The position numbers and the translations under genes were made by a program. From JANLYQ01 sp031365725 (GTDB taxonomy: Bacteria; Actinomycetota; Actinomycetes; JACCUZ01): a stretch of DNA of 64,000 nucleotides. A model generated the notes under the pieces. It did no database searches, was not told the DNA's origin, and worked only from the letters and a program-made list of their open reading frames with translations. The DNA lies in assembly GCA_031365725.1 (NCBI GenBank), contig JANLYQ010000010.1, positions 62,001-126,000 on the forward strand, written 5' to 3'. Positions 1 through 8,451 of this stretch are shown piece by piece (within the stretch, counting starts at the first letter, position 1; each line of letters opens with the position of its first letter).

Positions 1-2
1 TG

Positions 3-659
3 CTGCAGGCCGCCGGTATCCCCGTCGGGCCCTACGTCGTCGTCACGCCCCGCGAGTGGGCGCGCGACCGCGCGGCGGTGCGCGAGAGTGTGGCGGGGAT
101 GGGTGTCCCGGTCTTCGTCAAGCCAGCGCGGGCCGGGTCGAGCGTGGGCATCTCGAAGGTGCACGATCTGGACGAGCTCGACACCGCGATCGAGGCCGCT
201 CGCGAGCACGATCCGCGCGTGGTCGTCGAGGCCATGATCGAGGGCCGGGAGATCGAGTGCGGCGTGCTCGAAGGTCTCGACAGCGGCCCGCCCGACGCGT
301 CCGTCCCGGGTGAGATCGTCGTCGGCGGTGGGCACGAGTTCTATGACTTCGCCGCCAAGTACCTTCCCGACCAGGGCACCGACCTCGTCGTACCGGCTGA
401 GCTGCCCGACGAGGTGGCCGAGGCCGTCCGGGAGATGGCCTGCCGGGCCTTCGACGCGCTGGGCTGCGAGGGTCTGGCCCGGGTGGACTTCTTCGTGGGG
501 CAAGGCGGCCGCGTCGTGGTCAACGAGGTCAACACGATGCCCGGCTTCACCCCGGTCTCGATGTTCCCGCTGATGTGGGAGGCCAGCGGGCTTGACTATC
601 CCGCGCTGGTGGACCGGTTGGTGCAGACCGCACTCGCCCGTCCCACCGGCCTGCGCTGA
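3..659 (+). CDS. ddl: D-alanine--D-alanine ligase, C-terminal part (cut by window edge)
   Basis: The frame is open from the first bases and ends at TGA 657-659, so only the C-terminal ~218 residues are seen. They carry the ATP-grasp signature of Ddl: the loop FVKPARAGSSVGISKV, then VEAMIEGREIECGVL, the acidic metal site ARVDFFV and the C-terminal VNEVNTMPGFTPVSMFP. Ddl joins two D-alanines for peptidoglycan precursors in the cytoplasm. The neighbouring thiL on the same strand and the convergent DUF3515 gene match the usual actinobacterial ddl-DUF3515-thiL order. The N-terminal domain lies outside the window. Confidence 0.95.
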   Translation: MQAAGIPVGPYVVVTPREWARDRAAVRESVAGMGVPVFVKPARAGSSVGISKVHDLDELDTAIEAAREHDPRVVVEAMIEGREIECGVLEGLDSGPPDASVPGEIVVGGGHEFYDFAAKYLPDQGTDLVVPAELPDEVAEAVREMACRAFDALGCEGLARVDFFVGQGGRVVVNEVNTMPGFTPVSMFPLMWEASGLDYPALVDRLVQTALARPTGLR

Positions 660-668
660 CCCGCCAGG

Positions 669-1199
669 TCAGCGCAACGTGCGTGACAGGGCAGCGGCGA
701 GGTCGGCCAGCGGGGCCGTCGCCTGCTCGCGGGGCACTGAGACCGGCACCCGGACCTGGACGTCGACATCGAGCCCCACGCTGGTGAAGACGTAGGCCGC
801 GGGCCGTTCCACCACCAGCCACGACACGGTGGCAGCGCTACCGCTGCTTCCGGTGCTCCGGGTGCTGCCGGCGATCTCGACCAGCTGACTCGTGGCGGTC
901 AGCTGGGCCGGCTTCGCGACTCCGCAACGCAGCACCACGGCCGGGTTGCCCCAGGCAGCCGTGCGGGTCGAGGCCGGCGACGTCGTGCGTCGATGCCGGT
1001 CGCCCAGGGTCGTCGGCAGTACGGCGTGCAGCCGGGCGCAGGCCGCCGCTACTGCCGCGGCGCCTGCCACGGGCGCAGCACTCGCGGCACTGTCACCGGG
1101 GGCGGTCGCGGTCGGCGGCGTGACGGACACCGGACCAGGCGAGCGGGCGCACCCACCGAGCAGGGACGCGGCCAGCAGCGTGGCCACCAGCACCCTCAC
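669..1199 (-). CDS. DUF3515 family lipoprotein
   Basis: This is a 176-residue protein with a GTG start. An N-terminal hydrophobic stretch ends in the lipobox LLGGC, so it is probably a lipid-anchored surface protein. The remainder matches the DUF3515 pattern: a Cys-containing segment near ARLHAVLP, the WGNPAVVLRCG motif, and a late segment with VSWLVVERPAAYVFT. Genes of this family sit next to ddl and thiL throughout Actinomycetia. The function is unknown. It is convergent with ddl (10-nt gap) and in line with the small AsnC-like gene, which is transcribed in the same direction 25 nt upstream. Confidence 0.85.
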   Translation of the reverse strand: MRVLVATLLAASLLGGCARSPGPVSVTPPTATAPGDSAASAAPVAGAAAVAAACARLHAVLPTTLGDRHRRTTSPASTRTAAWGNPAVVLRCGVAKPAQLTATSQLVEIAGSTRSTGSSGSAATVSWLVVERPAAYVFTSVGLDVDVQVRVPVSVPREQATAPLADLAAALSRTLR

Positions 1200-1224
1200 T
1201 TGATCGAGTGCTCCCGACGAGGCC

Positions 1225-1467
1225 TCAGAGGTGGACGACGGGGCAGGTCAGGGTGCGGGTGATGCCGTCGACGGCCTGGACCTTGGCGACGACCATCTTG
1301 CCCAGCTCGTCGACGTTCTTGGCCTCGGCGCGAACGATCACGTCGTAGGGGCCAGTGACGTCCTCGGCCTGGGTGACGCCCTTGAGCTCGGCGATCTGGC
1401 GGGCCACGGCTGCGGCCTTGCCGACCTCGGTCTGGATCAGGATGTAGGCCTGGACGACCATCGGCAT
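1225..1467 (-). CDS. Stand-alone Lrp/AsnC-type ligand-binding (RAM) domain protein
   Basis: This is an 80-residue protein that begins MPMVVQAYILIQTEVGK and contains GPYDVIVRAEAKNVDELGK and the closing TRTLTCPVVHL. It is a single alpha-beta RAM/ACT-like domain without the helix-turn-helix of full Lrp regulators, so it probably binds an amino acid or modulates a partner rather than binding DNA itself. A purine-rich ribosome site (GAAGAAGG) precedes the ATG. The gene faces away from thiL. The 117-nt gap between the two start codons contains a 7-bp-armed dyad at 1542-1560. Confidence 0.85.
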   Translation of the reverse strand: MPMVVQAYILIQTEVGKAAAVARQIAELKGVTQAEDVTGPYDVIVRAEAKNVDELGKMVVAKVQAVDGITRTLTCPVVHL

Positions 1468-1541
1468 GCCCTTCTTCGTAGAGTCTGGCGGTCAAGCCCC
1501 GGCGCCGGTGAGCACCGTCGTGGGACGAGGTGCGAGCGAAC

Positions 1542-1560
1542 CTACCGGATGTGCCGGTAG
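1542..1560. promoter_or_regulatory. Inverted repeat in the AsnC-like/thiL divergent region
   Basis: CTACCGG and CCGGTAG form perfect 7-bp arms around a 5-nt centre, 24 bp before the thiL GTG. The position between divergent genes fits an operator or a leader hairpin. There is no independent evidence for which protein, if any, binds it. Confidence 0.4.
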
Positions 1561-1584
1561 ACCGGTCCGGACAAGGAGTCGTAG

Positions 1585-2592
1585 GTGAGCGGGACCACAA
1601 CCGGGCGCAGTGTCCCGGCACGTGGCAGTGGTGCCACGACGGTCGCCGACGTGGGTGAGACCGCAATGATCGCCACCATCACGCAGCGGCTCGCGCAGGC
1701 CGCCACCGACCCGCGGCCGGGTCGCCGGCTCCTGGTCGGTCCCGGTGACGACGCGGCGGTGCTCGCCGCGACGGACGGTCGCGTCGTGGCCACCACCGAC
1801 CTGCTGGTCGAGGGCCGGCACTTCAAGCGCGACTGGTCGAGCGCGGCCGATGTGGGAGTCCGCGCGGCCGCGGCGAACCTTTCCGACATCGCTGCCATGG
1901 GCGCCGTCCCGACCGCTCTGCTCATCGGGCTCTCGGTGCCCTCGGACCTGCCCTCGGCGTGGGTGCTCGAGCTGGCCGACGGCATCGGCGCCGAGGCAGC
2001 CCGGGCCGGCGCGGTCGTCGCCGGTGGTGACCTGGTGGCCGGTGACCTCATCACCGTCGCCGTCACCGCGCTGGGCTCGCTCGAAGACCGCGACCCGGTC
2101 CTGCGGTCCGGTGCCCGGCCCGGTGACCTGGTGGCGGTCTGCGGCCGGCTCGGCTGGGCCGCGGCCGGGCTCGCCGTGCTCAGCCGCGGCTTCCGGTCGC
2201 CGCGCGTGCTCGTCGATGCGCACCGCCGCCCCGTTCCGCCGTACGACGAGGGGCCGCGGGCCGCGACCCTCGGTGCCACGGCGATGGTCGACGTGAGCGA
2301 CGGTCTGGTGTCCGACCTCGGGCACCTCGCTCACGCGAGTGGGGTCGCGGTGCGGCTGGACTCCGACGCGTTCCACCTGCCGCAGGAGCTGGCTGACACC
2401 GCCCGCGCCCTCAACGCCGACCCGATGCAGTGGCTGCTGGCCGGCGGCGACGACCATGCGCTGGCGGCCACCTTCCCCCCCGATGTCGACCTGCCGATGG
2501 CGTGGAGCCTGGTCGGTCGGGTCGAGGCCGGTGAGGGCGTGGCCGTCGACGGTGCACCGTGGCAGGGGGCCGGTGGGTGGCGCACGTTCTGA
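1585..2592 (+). CDS. thiL: Thiamine-monophosphate kinase
   Basis: This 335-residue protein has the ThiL/PurM-type fold signature: VGPGDDAAVL near residue 50, VATTDLLVEGRHF, AANLSDIAAMGAVP, AGGDLVAGD, MVDVSDGLVSDLGHLA and LLAGGDDHAL near the end. These are the Mg-ATP and substrate-binding loops. It phosphorylates thiamine monophosphate to thiamine diphosphate in the cytosol. The GTG start has AAGGAG upstream. The N-terminal ~27 residues are longer than usual, so an internal ATG at 1666 (before IATITQRL) is an alternative start. The gene overlaps the next by 16 bp, indicating co-transcription. Confidence 0.95.
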   Translation: MSGTTTGRSVPARGSGATTVADVGETAMIATITQRLAQAATDPRPGRRLLVGPGDDAAVLAATDGRVVATTDLLVEGRHFKRDWSSAADVGVRAAAANLSDIAAMGAVPTALLIGLSVPSDLPSAWVLELADGIGAEAARAGAVVAGGDLVAGDLITVAVTALGSLEDRDPVLRSGARPGDLVAVCGRLGWAAAGLAVLSRGFRSPRVLVDAHRRPVPPYDEGPRAATLGATAMVDVSDGLVSDLGHLAHASGVAVRLDSDAFHLPQELADTARALNADPMQWLLAGGDDHALAATFPPDVDLPMAWSLVGRVEAGEGVAVDGAPWQGAGGWRTF

Positions 2593-3566
2593 GCCCTGAT
2601 CAGTGGCTGCCGCTGGCCCGCGCGCACGAGGCGCGGGTCGACCTGTGGATCGCTCCGCACCTCGCTCGCCGCCGGGCCGGGCAGACCCACCCGGTCGAGG
2701 ACTTCCTGTTCGGCTACTACCGGCTGTCCCCGGCCAAGCTGCGTCGTTGGAATCCCGGTCCGCGCGTCGTGCTCGCCGGTGTCGAGGCCACCGAGCGGCT
2801 GTCCCGACCTGACTTTCGCCGCGTCCCCGGTGGAGTCGGCATCGACCCATGGCGGCTCGCCCGGCACTCCGGTCGGCTGCGTAATGCCCGGCGACTGCTG
2901 GTGGCGACGGCCGCGCGCCCACCTGCGTACGGCTGCTTCGGGCTGCACGAGTGGGCGATGGTCTACCGGCTGCCCGCCGACGACCTGCGGCACAGCGGGC
3001 TGCGGCTGCGGCTCGGCGCGACCGGCACCGATGCTGTGGTCGACGCGGGGCCGCTGCGCTGCACCCACATCGACGCCTTCCGGTTCTTCACCGATGCGGC
3101 CGCGCCGCTGAACTCGCTGCAGCCGACCCGGGCCACCCAGGTCGCGCTCGAGCAGCCCGGCTGCCTGCACGCGGGCATGGACCTCTATCGCTGGGCGGCG
3201 ACCTTCGACCCCTTCGTCGGCAGCCACCTGGTGGCCGACTGCTTTGCCCACGCCCGCCGGATCCGGGCCGTCGACATGGCGGCCTCGCCCTACGACCTCA
3301 CCGACCTGGGCTACCCGCCGATCGCGATCGAGACCCCGGACGGTCGGGCCGACTACGCCCGGCACCAGCGGGCCTTCGCCGAGACCGGGGCCGTGCTGCG
3401 GGCCCGCCTCGTCGAGGCGATCGACGAGCTGCTGGACGTCGTGGCGGAGCACGAGGAAGCACCGGCGGAGATGCCCACGATGGCCGCCCCCGGACATGAC
3501 GACGGCCGGCCCCTGGTGGGGGACCGGCCGGGCACTGGAGCAGGTGGAGCGGGTGCTGCGGACTAG
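2577..3566 (+). CDS. Conserved actinobacterial protein, often annotated 3-methyladenine DNA glycosylase
   Basis: The protein has 329 residues from the internal GTG, which overlaps thiL. The start resembles family members: LSPDQWLPLARAHEARVD, then HPVEDFLFGYYRLSP and LRRWNPGP. Further conserved segments are CFGLHEWAMVY, THIDAFRFFT and MDLYRWAATFDPFV. I recognise it as a widespread actinobacterial family placed after thiL and commonly named 3-methyladenine DNA glycosylase. No helix-hairpin-helix or AlkA/MPG catalytic signature is visible, so I do not endorse that function. The last ~40 residues are low-complexity, and their DNA contains a strong hairpin that probably terminates the convergent rpmB. 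Confidence 0.75.
   Translation: MAHVLSPDQWLPLARAHEARVDLWIAPHLARRRAGQTHPVEDFLFGYYRLSPAKLRRWNPGPRVVLAGVEATERLSRPDFRRVPGGVGIDPWRLARHSGRLRNARRLLVATAARPPAYGCFGLHEWAMVYRLPADDLRHSGLRLRLGATGTDAVVDAGPLRCTHIDAFRFFTDAAAPLNSLQPTRATQVALEQPGCLHAGMDLYRWAATFDPFVGSHLVADCFAHARRIRAVDMAASPYDLTDLGYPPIAIETPDGRADYARHQRAFAETGAVLRARLVEAIDELLDVVAEHEEAPAEMPTMAAPGHDDGRPLVGDRPGTGAGGAGAAD
3503..3530 (-). terminator. Hairpin downstream of rpmB, inside the 3' end of the facing gene
   Basis: CGGCCGGCCCC pairs with GGGGACCGGCCG with one bulged base and a short TGGT-centred loop. It begins ~32 nt past the rpmB stop on the reverse strand. There is no T-run, which is common for actinobacterial terminators. It lies within the coding sequence of the opposite gene. 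Confidence 0.5.
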
Positions 3567-3748
3567 CGGGTGACCTTGCCCGCCTTGATGCAGGAGGTGC
3601 AGACGTTGAGGCGCTTGGGAGTGCGGCCGACCATCGCGTGCACGGTCTGGATGTTGGGGTTCCAGCGCCGCTTGGTACGCCGGTGGGAGTGGGAGATGCT
3701 GTGCCCGAAGCCGGGACCCTTGCCGCAGACGTCGCAGGTGGCAGCCAC
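3563..3748 (-). CDS. rpmB: 50S ribosomal protein L28 (zinc-binding form)
   Basis: This 61-residue protein begins AATCDVCGKGPGFGHSIS and contains RTKRRWNPNIQTV and the closing NVCTSCIKAGKVTR. The CxxC pairs (CDVC and CTSC) mark the Zn-binding C+ form of L28. The GTG start is preceded by GAGGAG at good spacing. The gene is convergent with the upstream-numbered gene, and the tetranucleotide CTAG (3563-3566) supplies the stop codons of both. On the other side it diverges from the DAK2 gene, which gives the usual rpmB-DAK2-recG arrangement. Confidence 0.97.
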   Translation of the reverse strand: MAATCDVCGKGPGFGHSISHSHRRTKRRWNPNIQTVHAMVGRTPKRLNVCTSCIKAGKVTR

Positions 3749-3915
3749 GTGAACACTCCTCGGGGGCAATGCTGGCGGACGAGGCAGCGGTCCGGTGCGG
3801 CCGGCCTCAGATGGGGAGCCGGAGCGCGCTGGCGCGTCCGGACAACCGTGGCAGCGTAACCGACCTGCACTCCGGCGCGCCAACCGGCAGAAGCGGCGGG
3901 ACGACACGAGCCGAC

Positions 3916-3921
3916 TAGATT
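3916..3921 (+). promoter_or_regulatory. -10 element TAGATT of a leaderless promoter for the DAK2 gene
   Basis: TAGATT fits the actinobacterial TANNNT -10 consensus and ends 8 nt before the GTG at 3930. Transcription would therefore start at or next to the start codon, and no Shine-Dalgarno sequence is present. No clear -35 box is seen. Confidence 0.5.
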
Positions 3922-3929
3922 CGCTTTTC

Positions 3930-5645
3930 GTGAGCGCCGCCCCCGTCCGCAGCAGCCTGGACGCGCGCTCGCTGGCTCGTTGGGCCACCCTCGCCCGTGA
4001 CGGCCTCTCGGCGGCCCGGGTGGAGATCGACGAGATCAACGTCTTCCCGGTGCCCGACGGCGACACCGGCACCAACCTGCACCTCACGATGGCAGCCGCA
4101 GTTGCCGCGCTGGCCGAGTCGACGCTGCTCGCGCAGGACACCGAGACCCCGACCTCCGGGCGGCTGCTGTCCGCCCTGGCGGTTGGCGCGTCTCGAGGTG
4201 CGCGCGGCAGCTCCGGGGTGATCCTGGCCCAGCTGCTGCAGGGTCTTGCCGAGGGACTGGCCGAAGTCGAGGGCGAGGTCGGTGCCCGGCACCTGGCCGC
4301 CGCGCTCGCCGTTGGTGCCAGGGCGGCGCGCACGGCGGTGGCTGACCCGGTGGAGGGCACCATGCTCACCGTTGCCGACGGGGCCGCCGCAGCGGCTGGC
4401 GCTGTCATCGCCAACAGCCCCGCCGCTGACAGTGCCGTCACCGTCAGCAACGCCGGGGGCGGCCACCCCTCGAGCAGATTGCTCGCCGAACTGGTGCGGG
4501 CAGCAGCAACCGCAGCCCGCGACGCGCTGGCCCGCACCCCCGAGCAGCTCGAGCCGTTGCGGCTGGCCGGCGTTGTCGACGCGGGCGGACGAGGGGTCTG
4601 CGTGCTGCTGGACGCCCTCGTCGAGGTGGACACCGGTGATGCACCAGCCGAGATCATCAGCCGGTCCGAGCGGGTGCCGGCGCCTGCCTCCACCGGCCCG
4701 CCACCCGGTACGTCGACGACCCGGGTGACGCGCCCCCCGGCGTACGAGGTGATGTTCCTGCTCGACGCCCCGGCTGCGGCGATCGCGCCGCTCACCTCGG
4801 TGCTGATTGCACTCGGCGACTCGGTCGTGGTCGCCGGTGCCGAGCCGACCTGGAACGTGCACGCCCACGTCGACGACGTCGGGGCGGCGTTAGAGGCCGG
4901 GGTGCTGGCCGGCCGTCCGCACGCCATCCGAGTCACCCACTTCGGTGATGCGGCCCGGGCGACCGCGCAGGCACTCCCTGCCGACAGCCGGGGTGTGGTG
5001 GCGCTGGTCGCCGGCGACGGGCTGGCCGCGCTCGTACAGGACGCCGGCGCCACCGTGGTGCCCAGCGCCCCGGGTGCACGGGCCACCGCTGACGACGTCA
5101 TCGCCGGCCTGCGCGCGGCCCGGGCCCGCGACATCGTCGTCGTGCCCAACGACGCACCCGGCCTGGCCGCCGCCGAGCAGGCCGCCGCTGCCGTGCGGGA
5201 CGAGGGCCTGCGGGTGGCAGTCGTGCCGACCCGGGCCACCGTGCAGGCGTTGGCGGCGTTGGCCGTGCACGACCCGACGCGCCGTTTCGAAGACGACGTG
5301 GTCGCGATGACGTCCGCGGGACGCGGCTGCCGGCACGGCGGCGTGACTGTCGCCACCCGGGAGGCCATGACGATGGCGGGGGTGTGCCGGCCGGGCGACG
5401 TGCTCGGCATCGTCGACGCCGACTTCGCCGTCGTCGGCGTCGACCTGCTGGCCGTCGGCCGCACCGTACTCGACCGGATGCTCGGCTCTGGCGGCGAGCT
5501 CGTCACCCTCGTCACCGGTGAAGGTGCACCTGCAGGCCTCGCACGCGACCTTGCCCGGCACGTCCGCGCCGGACGCCCCGAGGTCGACGCCGTCGTGCAC
5601 CTCGGTGGTCCGGCGGGCTATCCGCTGCTGATCGGAGTCGAATGA
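3930..5645 (+). CDS. DAK2-domain protein, FakA/YloV-type fatty-acid kinase subunit
   Basis: The protein has 571 residues from GTG 3930. I chose this start because of the adjacent -10 element and because the typical N-terminus (LARWATLARDGLSAARVEID) follows at once. The motif NVFPVPDGDTGTNLHLTM near residue 40 is the Mg-ATP aspartate triad of DAK2 domains, followed by SRGARGSSGVILAQL and GGRGVCVLLDAL. The C-terminal ~300 residues form the DegV-like FakA region (e.g. NDAPGLAAAEQAA). FakA phosphorylates fatty acids held by FakB proteins. No FakB is in the window, so that role is inferred from the family. It overlaps recG by ATGA. Confidence 0.85.
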   Translation: MSAAPVRSSLDARSLARWATLARDGLSAARVEIDEINVFPVPDGDTGTNLHLTMAAAVAALAESTLLAQDTETPTSGRLLSALAVGASRGARGSSGVILAQLLQGLAEGLAEVEGEVGARHLAAALAVGARAARTAVADPVEGTMLTVADGAAAAAGAVIANSPAADSAVTVSNAGGGHPSSRLLAELVRAAATAARDALARTPEQLEPLRLAGVVDAGGRGVCVLLDALVEVDTGDAPAEIISRSERVPAPASTGPPPGTSTTRVTRPPAYEVMFLLDAPAAAIAPLTSVLIALGDSVVVAGAEPTWNVHAHVDDVGAALEAGVLAGRPHAIRVTHFGDAARATAQALPADSRGVVALVAGDGLAALVQDAGATVVPSAPGARATADDVIAGLRAARARDIVVVPNDAPGLAAAEQAAAAVRDEGLRVAVVPTRATVQALAALAVHDPTRRFEDDVVAMTSAGRGCRHGGVTVATREAMTMAGVCRPGDVLGIVDADFAVVGVDLLAVGRTVLDRMLGSGGELVTLVTGEGAPAGLARDLARHVRAGRPEVDAVVHLGGPAGYPLLIGVE

Positions 5646-7858
5646 GCAGCGGTCCAATGAGCACCGACGCCCACGGCGCCGCGATGACGCCGCTGACGAC
5701 GTCGGTGAAGAACGCGATCGGTGGCGCGACCGCGACCGAGCTCACCGCCCGGCTGGGCATCGAGACCGTGGGGGACCTGCTTCGCCACTACCCCCGCCGC
5801 TACTACGACCGCGGTGACCTCACCGATCTGGCCGCGCTGCGCCCCGGTGACCTGGTCACCGTGCAGGCCAACGTCGTCTCGGCGCGCGGCCGCCAGCTCA
5901 AGCCCAAGCTGCACAAGCTCGACGTGGTGGTCTCCGACGGCCGCAGCGAGCTGGCCGTCACCTTCTTCAACCGCCGCTATCTCATCGACCGGCTCGTCCC
6001 CGGTGCCCCGGCCCTGCTCGCCGGCAAGGTCGAGATGTTCAACCGCCGCCTCACGTTGACCAACCCCGAGCTGGCGTTGGGCGAGGACGTCGAAGATTTC
6101 GCCGGCCGGCTGATGCCGGTCTATCCCGCGACCGCCAAGCTGCCGTCCTGGCGGCTGGCCAAGGCCGTGCAGGTCGCCCTCGACGTCGCTCTGCCGGCCG
6201 ACGTCCTAGCCGCCGACCCGGTGCCGCCGGGAGTGCGTGAGCGGCGCCACCTGCTGCCGTGGGACACCGCCGTCCGCCTCGTGCACCGACCCGAGTCCCG
6301 CGACGACGTACGGCGGTCCCGCGATCGCCTGCGCTTCGACGAGGCCTTCGTGCTGCAGGTGGTCCTCGCCCAACGGCGCACCGCGGCTGCGGCTCTGCCG
6401 GCCGTCGCCCGGGTGGCCCGTCCTGACGGCCTGCTCGCTGCCTTCGACAGGCGGCTGCCGTTCACCCTGACCGACGGTCAGCGCGCGGTGGCGGAGGTCC
6501 TCGAGGCCGACCTGGCCAGGCCGCACCCGATGCACCGGCTGTTGCAGGGCGAGGTGGGCTCGGGCAAGACAGTCGTGGCTCTGCGCGCGATGCTGGCGGT
6601 CGTCGACGCCGGTGGGCAGGCCGCCCTGCTCGCCCCCACCGAGGTGCTGGCCCAGCAGCACCACCGCACCATCAGGACGTTGCTCGGACCACTCGGGGAA
6701 CGCGGCTTCCTCGGCGGTGACGACCTGGGCACCAGGGTCGCGCTGCTGACCGGGTCGCAGGGCACCGCGAGACGCCGAGCCAATCTGCTCGATGCCGCGT
6801 CCGGCGACGCCGGCATCGTCGTCGGCACCCACGCCCTGATCCAGGACACGGTGTCCTTCCAGGACCTCGGTCTGGTGGTGGTCGACGAGCAGCACCGCTT
6901 TGGTGTCGAGCAGCGCGACGCCCTACGGGCCAAGGCATCCGTGCCCCCGCACGTGCTCGTGATGACCGCGACGCCGATCCCGCGCACGGTCGCCATGACC
7001 GTCTTCGGCGACCTCGACGTCTCCACGCTCACGGAGCTGCCGGCGGGCCGGTCGCCGATCACCACGCACGTCGTGCCGGGCGAGCTGGCGCACTTCGTCG
7101 ACCGGGCCTGGTCCCGGGTGCGCGAAGAGGTCGACGCCGGCCACCGGGTCTATGTCGTCTGTCCCCGCATCGGTGACGGCGAGACCGGTGAGGACCTCGA
7201 GAGCCCGGGTGTCGACGACGGCGACGCGGACACGACCGCGTCCAGACCGCCGCTAGCCGTCCTCGACGTCGCCACCCAGCTCGTCGACGGGCCGCTCGCC
7301 GGCTTGCGCCTCGCTGTCCTGCACGGCCGGATGCCTCCGGAGGTCAAGGACGAGGTCATGCAGGACTTCGCCGAGGGAAACCTCGACGTGCTCGTCGCAA
7401 CCACCGTCGTCGAGGTCGGGCTCGATGTGCCCGAAGCCGCCGTGATGGTGGTGATGGATGCTGAGCGGTTCGGCGTCTCCCAGCTGCATCAGCTACGTGG
7501 TCGCGTCGGCCGTGGTGCCGTGCCGGGTCTCTGCCTGCTCGTCACGGAGGCCGAGGCCGGGTCCCCGGCGCGCGAACGGCTGGCGGCCGTGGCGGCCACC
7601 ACCGACGGTTTCGCCTTGTCCCAGCTCGATCTCGAGACCCGCCGGGAGGGTGACGTCCTGGGTGTCTCGCAGTCCGGCCGTCGCTCCAGCCTGCGGCTGC
7701 TCTCGGTGCTGCGCGACGAGGCAGTCATCGAGGCCGCCCGCGAGGACGCCGTGGCGGTCGTCGCGACCGACCCGACGCTGGCCGGTCACCCGGCGCTGTG
7801 CGACGCGGTTGACGCCGTGCTCGCCGACTCCCGCGCTGACTACCTGGACAAGGCCTGA
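5642..7858 (+). CDS. recG: ATP-dependent DNA helicase RecG
   Basis: The protein has 738 residues. An N-terminal wedge/OB region (LLRHYPRRYYDRGD, VTFFNRRYL) is followed by a superfamily 2 helicase core: Walker A LLQGEVGSGKTVVALRA near residue 300, LAPTEVLAQQHH, the DEQH box VVVDEQHRFGVEQR near 415, MTATPIPRT, VATTVVEVGLDVP and the QLHQLRGRVGRG motif VI. RecG remodels stalled replication forks and Holliday junctions. Its start overlaps the DAK2 stop (ATGA), and its stop overlaps the CTG that appears to start rsmD. Confidence 0.97.
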   Translation: MSSGPMSTDAHGAAMTPLTTSVKNAIGGATATELTARLGIETVGDLLRHYPRRYYDRGDLTDLAALRPGDLVTVQANVVSARGRQLKPKLHKLDVVVSDGRSELAVTFFNRRYLIDRLVPGAPALLAGKVEMFNRRLTLTNPELALGEDVEDFAGRLMPVYPATAKLPSWRLAKAVQVALDVALPADVLAADPVPPGVRERRHLLPWDTAVRLVHRPESRDDVRRSRDRLRFDEAFVLQVVLAQRRTAAAALPAVARVARPDGLLAAFDRRLPFTLTDGQRAVAEVLEADLARPHPMHRLLQGEVGSGKTVVALRAMLAVVDAGGQAALLAPTEVLAQQHHRTIRTLLGPLGERGFLGGDDLGTRVALLTGSQGTARRRANLLDAASGDAGIVVGTHALIQDTVSFQDLGLVVVDEQHRFGVEQRDALRAKASVPPHVLVMTATPIPRTVAMTVFGDLDVSTLTELPAGRSPITTHVVPGELAHFVDRAWSRVREEVDAGHRVYVVCPRIGDGETGEDLESPGVDDGDADTTASRPPLAVLDVATQLVDGPLAGLRLAVLHGRMPPEVKDEVMQDFAEGNLDVLVATTVVEVGLDVPEAAVMVVMDAERFGVSQLHQLRGRVGRGAVPGLCLLVTEAEAGSPARERLAAVAATTDGFALSQLDLETRREGDVLGVSQSGRRSSLRLLSVLRDEAVIEAAREDAVAVVATDPTLAGHPALCDAVDAVLADSRADYLDKA

Positions 7859-8451
7859 CCCGGGTCATCGCCGGCGCGGCCCGCGGCCGGCGGCTCGCGG
7901 TCCCGCCCGGCGACGCCACCCGCCCGACCTCCGACCGCGCCCGCGAAGGACTGTTCTCCACCCTCGAGTCGCTGCTCGGCCCGTGGGCCGGTCGCCGGAT
8001 TCTCGACCTGTACGCCGGCTCAGGCGCTCTCGGGCTCGAAGCCGTCAGCCGGGGCGCTGCGCACGCGCTGCTGGTCGAGCAGGACCCCAAGGCGGCCGCC
8101 ACGATCCGCACGAACGTCACCACCGTCGGCCTGCCGGGAGCCGAGCTGAGGGTCGGCCGGGTCGAGCGCCTGGTGGCAACGAGCCCGGGCTCACCGCCGT
8201 ACGACGTGGTGCTCGCGGACCCGCCCTACGCCCTGGCCGACGACGACCTGCGCGCCGTGCTGAGCCACCTGGTCGACGGCTGGCTGGCCGCGGGCGCGGT
8301 GCTGGCCGTCGAGCGGTCCACCCGGGGCGGTCCGTGGGCCTGGCCAGAAGGCATCGATGCGGTCCGTTCGCGGCGCTACGGAGAGGCCACCCTTTGGTAC
8401 GGTCGCGCCGCCCCGCCAGCACCCGAGGTCACCGAGGAGGACCCGGCATGA
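7855..8451 (+). CDS. rsmD: 16S rRNA (guanine(966)-N2)-methyltransferase RsmD, CTG start
   Basis: The reading frame has family-typical content right from its 5' end: TRVIAGAARGRRLAVP, TRPTSDRAREGLFSTL, the SAM-binding ILDLYAGSGALGLEAVSRGA and catalytic LADPPYAL. RsmD methylates G966 of 16S rRNA in the 30S subunit. In this frame a TGA lies at 7837-7839, and no ATG, GTG or TTG occurs until deep inside the SAM domain. The only start that keeps the conserved N-terminus is CTG 7855, which aligns with the usual Met of M-T-R-I-I-A-G and overlaps the recG stop as CTGA. The length, 198 residues, is normal. It overlaps coaD by ATGA. Confidence 0.88.
   Translation: MTRVIAGAARGRRLAVPPGDATRPTSDRAREGLFSTLESLLGPWAGRRILDLYAGSGALGLEAVSRGAAHALLVEQDPKAAATIRTNVTTVGLPGAELRVGRVERLVATSPGSPPYDVVLADPPYALADDDLRAVLSHLVDGWLAAGAVLAVERSTRGGPWAWPEGIDAVRSRRYGEATLWYGRAAPPAPEVTEEDPA

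Noticed and set aside
2577..3566. Confident assignment as 3-methyladenine DNA glycosylase
   Set aside because: The name is used for the family, but no AlkA helix-hairpin-helix or MPG active-site motif is visible.
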